31,577 nucleotides of DNA from contig JAKPNC010000248.1 of NCBI GenBank assembly GCA_029548585.1, forward strand, positions 1 to 31,577. Direction: 5' to 3'. Below are positions 1 through 8,255 of the stretch, one piece after another (position 1 is the stretch's first letter; each line of letters starts with the position of its first letter). This stretch comes from a bacterium. GTDB taxonomy: Bacteria > Ratteibacteria > UBA8468 > B48-G9 > JAFGKM01. A program made the position numbers and the translations under genes. Below the pieces are notes generated by a model, which saw only the letters and a list, made by a program, of their open reading frames with translations, did no database searches and was not told where the DNA came from.

Positions 1-1106
1 CCGTGATTAAAAATATTTTCGGTTCCCTCAACGGGATAAAAGGCATCATGGAAGAAAGGTTCGTAGATTTGAAAAAAGAGACTCTCCCTAATCTTTCAAG
101 GGTGGCTGTCACCCCCTGCGCAGCGCTCGGAAGCGTCAGGAAAAAGCCTGACGAGAATGACTGCGGGAAGATTTTTTCAATGCTTAAAAAATATGACGTG
201 AGGTATTTTTTCTACATTGGCGGAAACGACTCCGCCGAAACAGCAAACATCCTCAACGAGAGCGCGAAGAAAGTCGGCTACGAATTCAGGTGTTTTCACA
301 TCCCGAAGACCATAGACAACGACCTTCTCGAGAACGACCATACCCCGGGATACGGAAGCGCGGCAAGGTTCGTGGCAATGGCAATGATGGGAGACAACCT
401 TGACAACAGGTCGCTTCCCGGCGTCAAGATAGATGTCGTGATGGGAAGGCACGCAGGTTTCCTGGTGGCGGCCGCGGCCCTGGGAAAGACAAGGGAAGAA
501 GACGGTCCACACCTCATATACTTCCCGGAAAGGCCTTTCTCTAAAGAATCTTTCCTCCGGGACGTCGATAAGACATGCTCAAGGTATGGAAGATGCCTCA
601 TAGCCGTATCGGAAGGCATCTCGGACGAGAAAGGAGAACCCATAGCTTCCAAGTACATCAAGGAAGTGGATACCCACGGGAATGTCCAGCTCAGCGGTTC
701 CGGCATACTGGGCGACCTGCTTGCTGACATGATAAAAACCGAGCTGAAGGTCAGCAGGGTGAGGGCCGACACTTTCGGATACCTGCAGAGGTCTTTTCCG
801 GGCATATATTCCGAAATTGATGCCGTTGAGGCGTTCGAGGTCGGGAAGCTGGCTGTCAGGCAGGCTCTTTCAGGAGATTTCGACGGTTCGATAGCCATCA
901 GGAGAAAACCGGGAAAGAAATATTCCGTATTTTACGAAAGGGTGCCTCTGAACAAGGTGGCCAAAAAGACCCGCAGCATGCCTGCGACATATATCAACAG
1001 GGAATCGAACTATGTCACGGGGGCATTCATTCAATATGCCGCTCCTCTTGCCGGGAAACTTCCGGAAACAGGTTACCTCAAGGCTGTCCCCGTGAGAAAG
1101 AAGTAG
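1..1106 (+). CDS. pfp: PPi-type 6-phosphofructokinase, 5'-truncated by window edge
   Basis: Phosphorylates fructose 6-phosphate, most likely with pyrophosphate instead of ATP, in cytosolic glycolysis/gluconeogenesis. The frame is open to the left edge. The first visible residues (IKNIFGSLNGIKGIMEE) match the family just after the missing glycine-rich N-terminal loop, so roughly 40 residues lie outside. The GTG at base 3 is therefore probably not the real start. GGNDS at about residues 73-77 and PKTIDND at about 101-107 are the phosphoryl-donor and catalytic motifs. Asp after GGN and Lys in PKTIDND are hallmarks of PPi enzymes; ATP enzymes usually have GGDGS and PGTIDND. MGRHAGF follows at about 147-153. 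It ends 3 bases before the convergent ccdA stop. PPi specificity is inferred from these motifs. Confidence 0.93.
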   Translation, partial: VIKNIFGSLNGIKGIMEERFVDLKKETLPNLSRVAVTPCAALGSVRKKPDENDCGKIFSMLKKYDVRYFFYIGGNDSAETANILNESAKKVGYEFRCFHIPKTIDNDLLENDHTPGYGSAARFVAMAMMGDNLDNRSLPGVKIDVVMGRHAGFLVAAAALGKTREEDGPHLIYFPERPFSKESFLRDVDKTCSRYGRCLIAVSEGISDEKGEPIASKYIKEVDTHGNVQLSGSGILGDLLADMIKTELKVSRVRADTFGYLQRSFPGIYSEIDAVEAFEVGKLAVRQALSGDFDGSIAIRRKPGKKYSVFYERVPLNKVAKKTRSMPATYINRESNYVTGAFIQYAAPLAGKLPETGYLKAVPVRKK

Positions 1107-1109
1107 CCT

Positions 1110-1805
1110 TTACATGGGAACGAGAAACCTGAGCCTGTCCAGGAGAAGAAGAATGCCCATAGCCACCAGAAGAAGGCCCGCCGTTAGTTGTACGGCAGCA
1201 TAATGCTTTTTCACAATGCCGAAAAAAATGAGGGCCCGTTCAAGGATGAGGGCCGTTATCACGAAGGGAACCCCGATACCAATCCCGTAGAAGAAGAGAA
1301 GCGCCATTCCCCTGGCAACGGTCTCTTCCATTGAAGCCATGGTTAGTATGGAAGCAAGAACCGGACCCACGCAGGGAGTCCATCCTAATGCAAACACCAG
1401 TCCCATAACAAAGGCCCCCGGGTGTCCGGAAAACTTTCCCGGAAGGTTTAAGGTCTTCTGCCGGTAAAGTGTCTTTATTTTCAGGATACCCGCAAGATGC
1501 AGGCCGAAGAGTATAACCAGTATCCCTCCCGCTATCCTGACGGCTTCCTGCCTTGCAAAAATGATTTTGCCTATCCAGCTGGCAGATGCCCCCATGAGAG
1601 TGAACGTAAGGGTGAAACCGAAAACGAAAAAGAGAGCCGATATCACGGTCCTGCAACTCCCGGCATTTTTCCTGAGGTTCTCTGCCGAAATGCCGGTAAT
1701 GCAGGAAAGGTATACGGGAATAAGCGGAAGTATGCACGGGCTGAAGAACGAGATGACACCGAACGCAAAGCTTGTGAGTACCCTGTAATTTTGAATATTT
1801 TCCAT
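1110..1805 (-). CDS. ccdA: CcdA/DsbD-type thiol-disulfide transmembrane protein
   Basis: Likely moves reducing equivalents from cytosolic thioredoxin across the inner membrane to extracytoplasmic thiol proteins, for example for cytochrome c maturation. The 231 residues are almost wholly hydrophobic with about six membrane segments. The two family cysteines are present: Cys24 in FFSPCILPLIP and Cys145 in GWTPCVGPVL, each next to a proline-rich turn. Length is normal for stand-alone CcdA and there is no periplasmic thioredoxin domain. The ATG at 1805 has no strong Shine-Dalgarno sequence, so the start is less certain than the family call. It is divergent from the enolase-superfamily gene and convergent with pfp. 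No cytochrome c genes are nearby, so its partner is unknown. Confidence 0.9.
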   Translation of the reverse strand: MENIQNYRVLTSFAFGVISFFSPCILPLIPVYLSCITGISAENLRKNAGSCRTVISALFFVFGFTLTFTLMGASASWIGKIIFARQEAVRIAGGILVILFGLHLAGILKIKTLYRQKTLNLPGKFSGHPGAFVMGLVFALGWTPCVGPVLASILTMASMEETVARGMALLFFYGIGIGVPFVITALILERALIFFGIVKKHYAAVQLTAGLLLVAMGILLLLDRLRFLVPM

Positions 1806-1870
1806 TTTGTGGAATAATTTTACATTAACGGCGGCCCATTGTCCAGAAACCTTTCACAACGGAGGGAAAC

Positions 1871-3157
1871 ATGAAACTGAAAAAGGTTAACCTCAACTTC
1901 GAGATAGAACCTCTAAAGACGCCCCTCGGATTCAAGGGCGGGTACCTGAGCAGCCTGTGGCAGACGGTGTTACTCGCCGAAAGCGGAACATCTTCTGCCC
2001 TGGGGCTTGGAACTCAGAGCATCCTCTGGTCGGATGCGGGGGTCTTTTCGTCCCTGAGCCAGGCTGGCGGAAACGCCGCTATGTTTTCCGTCACTGAGTA
2101 CGCATCGAGGATGCTTCTCGGCATGGAGACGGGCAATCCCATAGAGGCACAGGAAGAAATCCTTGACGAGGTGCATTCCTTTGCATGCAGGATTACCAAC
2201 AGGAAAAACCTCAGGAAAACTTTTACCCTCAACTCCCTGGTTGCCCTCGACAACGCGTTGTGGGGCCTTTACGCGATGGAAAACGGCAAATCCGGCTTTT
2301 ATGAAATGATACCCGAAGAATACCGGGCTCCCCTGGCCTACAGGCATCCGGAAGTTGCCTGCATACCCCTTGTGTCTTACGGTGTCCCTCCCGAGGAGAT
2401 CGGCAGATCGATAGACGAGGGTTTCTTCGCCCTGAAGATAAAAATAGGATCTGATCCGTCCAATGACGGCGACAGGGCACGGATGCTCGAATGGGACATG
2501 GAAAGGATAAGGAGCATACACTCGAGGTTTTCCGGAAAACGTACGGAATACACGGACAACGGGAAAATACCTTACTACTTCGACGCCAACGGAAGGTACG
2601 ACAGCAGGGAAAGGCTCTGGAAACTCATTGATTTCATCGACTCCATAGGGGCGCTCGAACAGGTGGCAATCATAGAGGAACCTTTCCCGGAAGAAATGGA
2701 AGCGGAGGTGGGGGATTACCCTGTAAGGATAGTGGCAGACGAAAGCGCACACACCGATAAGGACATCCTTCTCAGGGCCCAGATGGGCTACAGGGGAGTT
2801 GCCCTGAAACCCATAGCGAAAACCCTTAGCATGACCCTCAAAATCCTGAAAGAAGCAGAGAAAAACGGCATGGAATACTTCTGCGCAGACCTGACGGTGA
2901 TCCCTCCCCTGCTGGAATGGAATAAGAATCTCGCGTGCAGGCTTAAGCCTTACAAGGGCTTCAGGATTCCCGTTCTCGAATCCAACGGTCACCAGAACTA
3001 CAGAAACTGGGAAGACCTCCTTGCGCACCATCCCATGGCCGGTTCTGAATGGATCCGCCCACGGAACGGCATATTCCGGCTCGGGGAAGATTTCTACAGG
3101 ACCAGCGGCGGAATATTCGAAATACCCGGCCACTACAAAAAACTGGTGGCATCCTGA
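1871..3157 (+). CDS. Enolase-superfamily enzyme (mandelate racemase/muconate lactonizing-like)
   Basis: A Mg-dependent enzyme of the enolase superfamily, whose members abstract a proton alpha to a carboxylate (racemase, epimerase, dehydratase or cycloisomerase). The 428 residues carry the expected series: KIK with Lys189/Lys191, Asp238 in FDANGRYD, Glu269/270 in IIEEPFPEE, Asp290/Glu291 in VADESAH, and Lys313 in ALKPIAKT. That is one K-x-K base motif, three acidic metal ligands and an opposing lysine, so it looks catalytically intact. Length is somewhat above the usual 360-400. The start has a strong GGAGG six bases before the ATG. It converges on an FAD oxidoreductase with a 4-base gap. The substrate cannot be read from the sequence; an acid sugar or amino-acid derivative is a guess. 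Confidence 0.85.
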   Translation: MKLKKVNLNFEIEPLKTPLGFKGGYLSSLWQTVLLAESGTSSALGLGTQSILWSDAGVFSSLSQAGGNAAMFSVTEYASRMLLGMETGNPIEAQEEILDEVHSFACRITNRKNLRKTFTLNSLVALDNALWGLYAMENGKSGFYEMIPEEYRAPLAYRHPEVACIPLVSYGVPPEEIGRSIDEGFFALKIKIGSDPSNDGDRARMLEWDMERIRSIHSRFSGKRTEYTDNGKIPYYFDANGRYDSRERLWKLIDFIDSIGALEQVAIIEEPFPEEMEAEVGDYPVRIVADESAHTDKDILLRAQMGYRGVALKPIAKTLSMTLKILKEAEKNGMEYFCADLTVIPPLLEWNKNLACRLKPYKGFRIPVLESNGHQNYRNWEDLLAHHPMAGSEWIRPRNGIFRLGEDFYRTSGGIFEIPGHYKKLVAS

Positions 3158-3161
3158 AACC

Positions 3162-4646
3162 TTACGCCTTTATTTCCCTGTAATCCTGGCCGAGATCGCA
3201 ACCTCGTTCGAGAAGCATTTTCTGAAGGCGTTTCACGTCTATCTTCCTCGGAACCACGCCTTCCCTGAGAGACATTGCCGTGGCGAGGCCCGCTGCCTCA
3301 CCCATTGCCATGCAGCACATGATCAGGCGGGTTCCTGCCTGGGCTTCAAATTCGGAAGAGAGGCACCTTCCTGCAACAAGAAGGTTCTCAACCTTCAAAG
3401 GGACAAGGCACCGGTAAGGTATGTCGTGGAAAACGGGATCGGGAAACTTCATATCGTCTCCCGTACGCCCTTCGATATCGCAGAGAACAGAGACACCGCC
3501 CGGCGGCACGTCGCCTTCGGGGAAATCAATAAGGGTTGCCGCAATGGTGGCTTTCTTGTATATTACAAACCTCTTTTCCCCCTTGATTTCCAGCTCAACG
3601 AACTTTATGTTACCCACGTTATCGGGATTATGTATGTCGTAACCGTGGCGGCTTATCGCCACCACATCATTGAAATGCCTGTGGCTGGCAAGATCCCCGG
3701 AGGAAAGAACGTATTCTCCGGTTATCCTCCTGGTGTCCCTGACACCCAGAAGCGTCCCCGTATCTATGACATAGGAATCCTGGAATCCGGGCACGTATTT
3801 CTTTATGAATTTCCAGAGTATGTCAACCTGTTCGCGACCCTCGATATACATCCTGGTAAGGTCGTGGTTGTCGAGGGGATGGCAGTTGCGGGAGTGGGCC
3901 ATGCATATGCTGACCTCGTCCTTTCCGCAGTTCTCGGGCCTGCCTGGAACCCTGGTCATCCAATTCAGATGGTTCTCTATCATGTAGGGAAGGTCACCGT
4001 TTTCAAGGGCCTTCCTTATAACCTTGACCCACCTTGGATTCTCGCCCTGGAATCCGGAATTGCTGTATAGGTCCATGTCGACGCCTCCAAGCCTGAACTC
4101 GGTGGAACAGGCCTGGGTCAGGCCGTCCTTTGCCCGTCCCACGGAGTAGCCGCAACCGGCAAAATAAGCGGCATCGGCATCCCCGGAACAGTCTATCACC
4201 CGCTTTGCGAGAATGGCTTTCCTTCCTGCCTTGCTCTCCACGACGACGCCGCAAATCCTGTCCTTCTCCATTATGGAATCAACCACGCAGGTATCGAAAA
4301 GGACCTTGCATCCCGTCCTGAGAACCATGCGGTCAAGCACGAGCTTATGCTTTTCGGGATCCGAATTCTTCCGCCTGAGTCCGTCCACGGCTTCAAGCTC
4401 CCGGTACATATCCTTCCCTATGCTCGAGAGGTGATCCATGGGTATGTTTACAAGCCCTATGGTGGCAAGTCCTCCCAGCGCCGTTTCTTTTTCCACCAGG
4501 AGGGTTTTGCATCCGCTGCCGGCAGCCGCAATGGCCGCACCCGTGCCTGCTATGCCTCCGCCTGCCACTATGACATCATACTCGCCGTCCAGTTCAAGAA
4601 GCCGTTCCGGTTGAAGAATCTTTCCATCCCTATATTGCTTTTCCAT
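3162..4646 (-). CDS. FAD-dependent oxidoreductase (FAD_oxidored family)
   Basis: Cytosolic flavoprotein with an N-terminal Rossmann fold: VIVAGGGIAGTGAAIAAAGS at about residues 26-45, followed by VEKETALGG, which binds the FAD ribose. A C-terminal FAD-contact segment around NLLVAGRCLS and the motif MGEAAGLA is typical of this family, which is distantly related to fumarate reductase flavoproteins and common in sugar-acid catabolic clusters. Length is 494 residues. GGAGAA lies about eight bases before the ATG at 4646. A two-cluster ferredoxin sits 68 bases upstream on the same strand and is a plausible electron partner. Substrate unknown. Confidence 0.85.
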   Translation of the reverse strand: MEKQYRDGKILQPERLLELDGEYDVIVAGGGIAGTGAAIAAAGSGCKTLLVEKETALGGLATIGLVNIPMDHLSSIGKDMYRELEAVDGLRRKNSDPEKHKLVLDRMVLRTGCKVLFDTCVVDSIMEKDRICGVVVESKAGRKAILAKRVIDCSGDADAAYFAGCGYSVGRAKDGLTQACSTEFRLGGVDMDLYSNSGFQGENPRWVKVIRKALENGDLPYMIENHLNWMTRVPGRPENCGKDEVSICMAHSRNCHPLDNHDLTRMYIEGREQVDILWKFIKKYVPGFQDSYVIDTGTLLGVRDTRRITGEYVLSSGDLASHRHFNDVVAISRHGYDIHNPDNVGNIKFVELEIKGEKRFVIYKKATIAATLIDFPEGDVPPGGVSVLCDIEGRTGDDMKFPDPVFHDIPYRCLVPLKVENLLVAGRCLSSEFEAQAGTRLIMCCMAMGEAAGLATAMSLREGVVPRKIDVKRLQKMLLERGCDLGQDYREIKA

Positions 4647-4714
4647 CTTCTCCGTTCTCCTTTTTTTTGTTCAATCTCTTTCTGGAATGAGCGGGCCTTA
4701 TGTACAGGGCCAGG

Positions 4715-4909
4715 TTAAGAAGACCCTTGAGTCTCCTTCCTGTGCACCGCGCTGTGCGCACATGCCTCGTAGCACATGCCGCAGGATCTGCATTTTGCCT
4801 GGTCTATCACTGCGCCTTTATCTGTCATTTCGATAGCCTTGAACCTGCATTCTTCCACGCAGTCTCCGCATGCTGTGCATCCGGCTATCTCATATACGTA
4901 TTTCTTCAT
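4715..4909 (-). CDS. 2[4Fe-4S] ferredoxin-like protein
   Basis: A 64-residue bacterial-type ferredoxin with two complete cluster motifs, CTACGDCVEEC near residue 11 and CRSCGMCYEAC near residue 40 (each CxxCxxCxxxC). It has the near-symmetry expected of a clostridial-type ferredoxin, but both motifs lack the usual proline after the fourth cysteine (R and A instead). AAAGGA lies nine to ten bases before the ATG. It is the first gene of a two-gene unit with the FAD oxidoreductase downstream, so it likely passes electrons to or from that enzyme; this is inference from position only. Confidence 0.88.
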   Translation of the reverse strand: MKKYVYEIAGCTACGDCVEECRFKAIEMTDKGAVIDQAKCRSCGMCYEACAHSAVHRKETQGSS

Positions 4910-4940
4910 AACTAATGTCCTTTGAAAAACTCTTCAGTAA

Positions 4941-5515
4941 AATTTTGATTCATTATATATACTATCTTTTCCCCTGTCAAAATTCCGTATAACAAAACGA
5001 TGGATAAAAAACCTCAGGAAAGGGCTCGACAGGTTCCTGGCAAAGGGATCAAAAATCATTTTGCTTTCATATGAAGGCAGTACTGTTGAGGACGGAATAA
5101 TCTTTGACAAAAAAGGGATTAAAGTTATGGCTCTGCACAACCTGAATATGGGAGCTCCTGCGTAAGGCAATGAATGGAAATCATTTTCCTGCAGGATAGA
5201 AGACAGGAGCAAGACAATCGCTTGTTCCGGCAACGTTAAGGACCTTTCGGATCTCTTCCCCATACTTCGCGGTACGGACTTTCTTCTCACAGAAACGGGC
5301 ACCGCGCGGGGGAAAACGTATGTACGGCATTGCCTCAACGGATGAAAAGCCTGGAATTATGAAATTTATCTATCACGGCATGCCGTCCTTTCGCTCGAAG
5401 GATTGCTTGCCCAGCGAAAAAATAGGGATGGACTATATTTATGAAAAAACGGCATGTATCCTGAAATCAGAAAAAAGTCCGGACATCAAATTGAAATTCT
5501 TCCCGCATGTCCTCC
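4941..5515 (+). pseudogene. Decayed MBL-fold (RNase Z-like) hydrolase remnant
   Basis: One plus-strand frame stays protein-like for about 570 bases but is broken by TAA at 5163, TGA at 5343 and TGA at 5442, with no frameshift. It has no ATG start and lacks the N-terminal HxHxDH half expected for the fold. The visible part reads like the second half of a metallo-beta-lactamase-fold protein: a VEDGIIFDKKGIKVMAL strand pair, then FSCRIEDRSKTIACSGN, then LFPILRGTDFLLTETG, matching the usual ..RIE..G..I..SGD......L.....ADLLIHE order. The metal-bridging Asp of SGD is Asn. The 3' end runs up to the convergent ClC stop. A 134-residue open frame on the other strand is its shadow. The family is inferred by pattern only. 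Confidence 0.55.
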
Positions 5516-6886
5516 TTATTCTTTTTTTTCATCATGCCTGATCTTATCCAGAATCCTGCAGCACAGACCTATAAGGCTTTTTTCTCTCTTTTGGAGCGAT
5601 ACCCTTAGATGTTCCGCTTCCTTGCCGGATTCCACCATTATCGACGTAGACTTTTTCATATTCAGAATCTGAGATGGGTAAATACTGCGATGTCCGGTAA
5701 TGAAAAAACTAATAACACAGGCTATGCTCGCATAAACAAGGATATTCAGGCCGAAAAGCTCAACAGCCATAATGATTGCGGCAATAGGAGTATTTGCGGC
5801 CCCTGAAAGAAGAGCGACAAGACCGATAGCCGCAAAAAGATTCGGATCAGCCCCTGACAGGTGAGAAAAAAGCACTCCTGAAGTAGCGCCTATAAAAAAT
5901 ATGGGCGTTACCACTCCGCCGCTTCCCCCGAAGCTCAAGGTGACAGAGGTAAATAAAATCTTTGCCAAAAACGCATACCACGCGAATTTTACTCCCTGAG
6001 TTGAAAGCGCCGAATGTATGGTCTCAGCACCAAGGCCGAGATACGCGGGTGAGAATAAAAAGGTAAGAAGAATCAGGGAAATGCCGCCTATTAAAGCCTT
6101 AATGGATTTATCCAGATGGATTTTCCCCGAGACCTTTTTGAAAAACTCCATCGTTTCTATAAAAAGAAGAGCGCATATTCCGAAAAAGAGTCCGGCAACA
6201 AAAACCTTGGGCAACAGGTTATTGTCAAACAAAGCGAGAATATCGGAAGGCAAAACCATCTGGTAACGGAAATACCTGATTCCTGAAAGAGATGCCACGT
6301 AATAACCTGTAATCCCCGCGATAATGGACGGCAGTAAAACATTGTAGAGCATGCCTCCTATAAGAAGAACTTCTATTCCAAAGATTGCTCCCGCCACGGG
6401 CGTACCGAAAACGGATGCAAAACCCGCACTGATGCCGCAGATAACAAATTTTTTCCGGTCGACATCGTCAAACCTGAAAAGGTCTGAAAAAAAAGAAGAA
6501 AGCCCCGCTCCTATCTGGGCGGACGGACCTTCCTTGCCTGCCGACCCTCCTCCTGCTATTGTTATGACAGTGGCAAGAATCTTTACCGGGACGACTGAAA
6601 ATCTGATTTTGCCTGAGTGTTTATGGATCGCTTCTATCACTTTTTCCGTGCCATGCCCTTCTGCATCGGGAGCAAAATATCTTACCATGACGGTACTCAG
6701 GAAAAAAGCAAGCGGCAGCAGAAGGTAATAGTAGCGATATCCTGAAGTCGTTTTTGTGGCCCAGTCAAGCGTTTTCAGGAAAAGAGTGGTTGAAAGGCCG
6801 ACCAGTATGCCTATGAAAATAGCCAGTATTATCCACTTTACAACACTCGTAAAAAGTATTAATTCTTCATTAATTATTCTTTTCAT
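5516..6886 (-). CDS. ClC-type chloride channel/transporter
   Basis: Inner-membrane anion channel or proton-coupled anion antiporter of 456 residues with about ten or more hydrophobic helices and no C-terminal CBS domains. The gating motif GKEGP is at residues 117-121, with the gating glutamate Glu119 present, which favours a proton-coupled exchanger. The GxFxP-type motif appears as GGVVTP in the C-terminal half. The first selectivity motif, usually GSGIP, is GHGTE at about 77-81, as in some divergent prokaryotic ClC proteins. It is the last gene of the mscS-mgtE-ClC unit, starting 18 bases after the mgtE stop. No clear Shine-Dalgarno precedes the ATG. It looks more AT-rich than the neighbouring genes, which might mean a separate origin. 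Confidence 0.9.
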   Translation of the reverse strand: MKRIINEELILFTSVVKWIILAIFIGILVGLSTTLFLKTLDWATKTTSGYRYYYLLLPLAFFLSTVMVRYFAPDAEGHGTEKVIEAIHKHSGKIRFSVVPVKILATVITIAGGGSAGKEGPSAQIGAGLSSFFSDLFRFDDVDRKKFVICGISAGFASVFGTPVAGAIFGIEVLLIGGMLYNVLLPSIIAGITGYYVASLSGIRYFRYQMVLPSDILALFDNNLLPKVFVAGLFFGICALLFIETMEFFKKVSGKIHLDKSIKALIGGISLILLTFLFSPAYLGLGAETIHSALSTQGVKFAWYAFLAKILFTSVTLSFGGSGGVVTPIFFIGATSGVLFSHLSGADPNLFAAIGLVALLSGAANTPIAAIIMAVELFGLNILVYASIACVISFFITGHRSIYPSQILNMKKSTSIMVESGKEAEHLRVSLQKREKSLIGLCCRILDKIRHDEKKE

Positions 6887-6904
6887 AATTTTATAAAAAG
6901 CAGG

Positions 6905-8245
6905 TTAAAGCATCAGCATTGCCACAGTGAAGTATATCAGGAGTCCGGATACATCCGTTATCGTTGAAATCAGAGGACTGCTTACAATGGCAGGGTCCAG
7001 CTTCATCTTTCTCAGGATTATGGGAAGTATGCTTCCCACGAGATTTGCCCAGACCGCGATTATCGCCACGGAGATTCCTATTATGAGGCTCACCCGGCCG
7101 CTTCCCTTCCACGCAAAGCTCCAGGCGTATAGTACAAGTCCCAGGAAAAGGCCGAGCAAAACTCCCACCAGAATTTCTTTCCTGATAACGCTTAACCATT
7201 TCTTCGGAGTCAGGTCTCCCGTGACGAGGGCCCTGATAATGAGAGTGGCCGACTGGGTCCCCGTATTACCGCCTGTGCCCAGAAGAACGGGCACGAAAAA
7301 AGCAAGAATGATAACCTCTCCGAGGGTTTCCTGGAACGATGATATAACGTTGCCGGAAAGGAACCCGGCTATTGCCAGGAAAAGAAGCCAGACGATCCTC
7401 TTCCTGAAAAGGGAAAAGGCGGATATGGTGGAATAATTTATCTCGAACGGTATGACGCTGGCTCCCTTGTGAATATCCTCGGTAACTTCTTCTTCGTAAA
7501 CATCTATCACGTCGTCAACGGTTACGACCCCGAGAAGGATATTCTGAGAATCCACTACGGGAAGAACTATGAGGTTGTATTTCTTCATCAATCTCACGGC
7601 TTCTTCCTGGTCGTGAGAAGCATGCACGGATAGGAATTCCCTGTCCATTATGGACTCAACCTTCGCCTCAGGAGAGGAGAGTATCAGGGTGCCGAGAGGG
7701 ATATCGTCGAGAAGGTGCCATTTTTCGTCCACGACATAGAGTATATCCACGGTTTCGGCATCCTTTCCGTATTTTCGGACATGATCGAGGGATTCTTCCA
7801 CCGTCCATGAAGAGCGCACCGCCACGTAATCCGGGGTCATAAGCCTTCCCACGCTGTATTCCGGATACCCGAGGAGCTCCATAGCTTCCTTTCTCTCTCC
7901 GGGAGGAAGAAGGCTTAGGAATTCCTTGGTGGCGCCGGACGGCAGTTCCTCGAAGACATCCGTCCTGTCGTCAGGGGACATCTCGAGGAAGATTTCCTTG
8001 ATGTGTTCGTTGCTCATCTGGTGAAGAAGGTTCTTCTGGGCGCCCGCGTCGAGTTCGCTGAAAACTTCAGCTGCAAGATCTCTTGGAAGAAGCCTGAAAA
8101 TGATTATCTTGCTCTCATCTTCAAAGCTCTCAAGAAGCTCTACTATATCCTGGGGAGGCCACGGGGAAAGGGCGTCTTTGAGGGTGCGCCAGTCTTTCTG
8201 TTCAACAAGCTCCCGGATCTCCGGCGTAAGCAGTTCTCTGAGCAT
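6905..8245 (-). CDS. mgtE: MgtE-family magnesium transporter
   Basis: Inner-membrane Mg2+ channel/transporter gated by cytosolic Mg2+. The 446 residues show the standard order: an acidic N-domain (1 to about 130), two CBS domains (about 130-255, including MTPDYVAVRSSWTVEE and VVTVDDVIDV), a connecting helix, then five membrane helices from about 270 onward with the pore segment around PVLLGTGGNTGTQSATLIIR. Length is normal. It starts 10 bases after the MscS-type gene stops, so it is co-transcribed with it; the ClC gene follows. The grouping suggests a shared ionic or osmotic role. Confidence 0.95.
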   Translation of the reverse strand: MLRELLTPEIRELVEQKDWRTLKDALSPWPPQDIVELLESFEDESKIIIFRLLPRDLAAEVFSELDAGAQKNLLHQMSNEHIKEIFLEMSPDDRTDVFEELPSGATKEFLSLLPPGERKEAMELLGYPEYSVGRLMTPDYVAVRSSWTVEESLDHVRKYGKDAETVDILYVVDEKWHLLDDIPLGTLILSSPEAKVESIMDREFLSVHASHDQEEAVRLMKKYNLIVLPVVDSQNILLGVVTVDDVIDVYEEEVTEDIHKGASVIPFEINYSTISAFSLFRKRIVWLLFLAIAGFLSGNVISSFQETLGEVIILAFFVPVLLGTGGNTGTQSATLIIRALVTGDLTPKKWLSVIRKEILVGVLLGLFLGLVLYAWSFAWKGSGRVSLIIGISVAIIAVWANLVGSILPIILRKMKLDPAIVSSPLISTITDVSGLLIYFTVAMLML

Positions 8246-8255
8246 TCAGCATTTC

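Noticed and set aside
1970..3133. 387-codon minus-strand open frame
   Set aside because: Lies wholly inside the enolase-superfamily gene, shows no domain or composition of a real protein, and has no ribosome-binding site. It is a shadow caused by codon bias.
3021..4070. 349-codon plus-strand open frame
   Set aside because: Antisense to the FAD oxidoreductase, which has clear motifs; the antisense product is unlike any protein I recognise.
4934..5338. 134-codon minus-strand frame as a gene
   Set aside because: It is the complement of a plus-strand decayed frame that gives MBL-like sequence; no start signal or family on the minus strand.
5343..5444. Selenocysteine or recoded TGA codons in the 4941-5515 frame
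   Set aside because: The same frame also has a TAA at 5163 and lacks an N-terminus, so decay explains it better than recoding.
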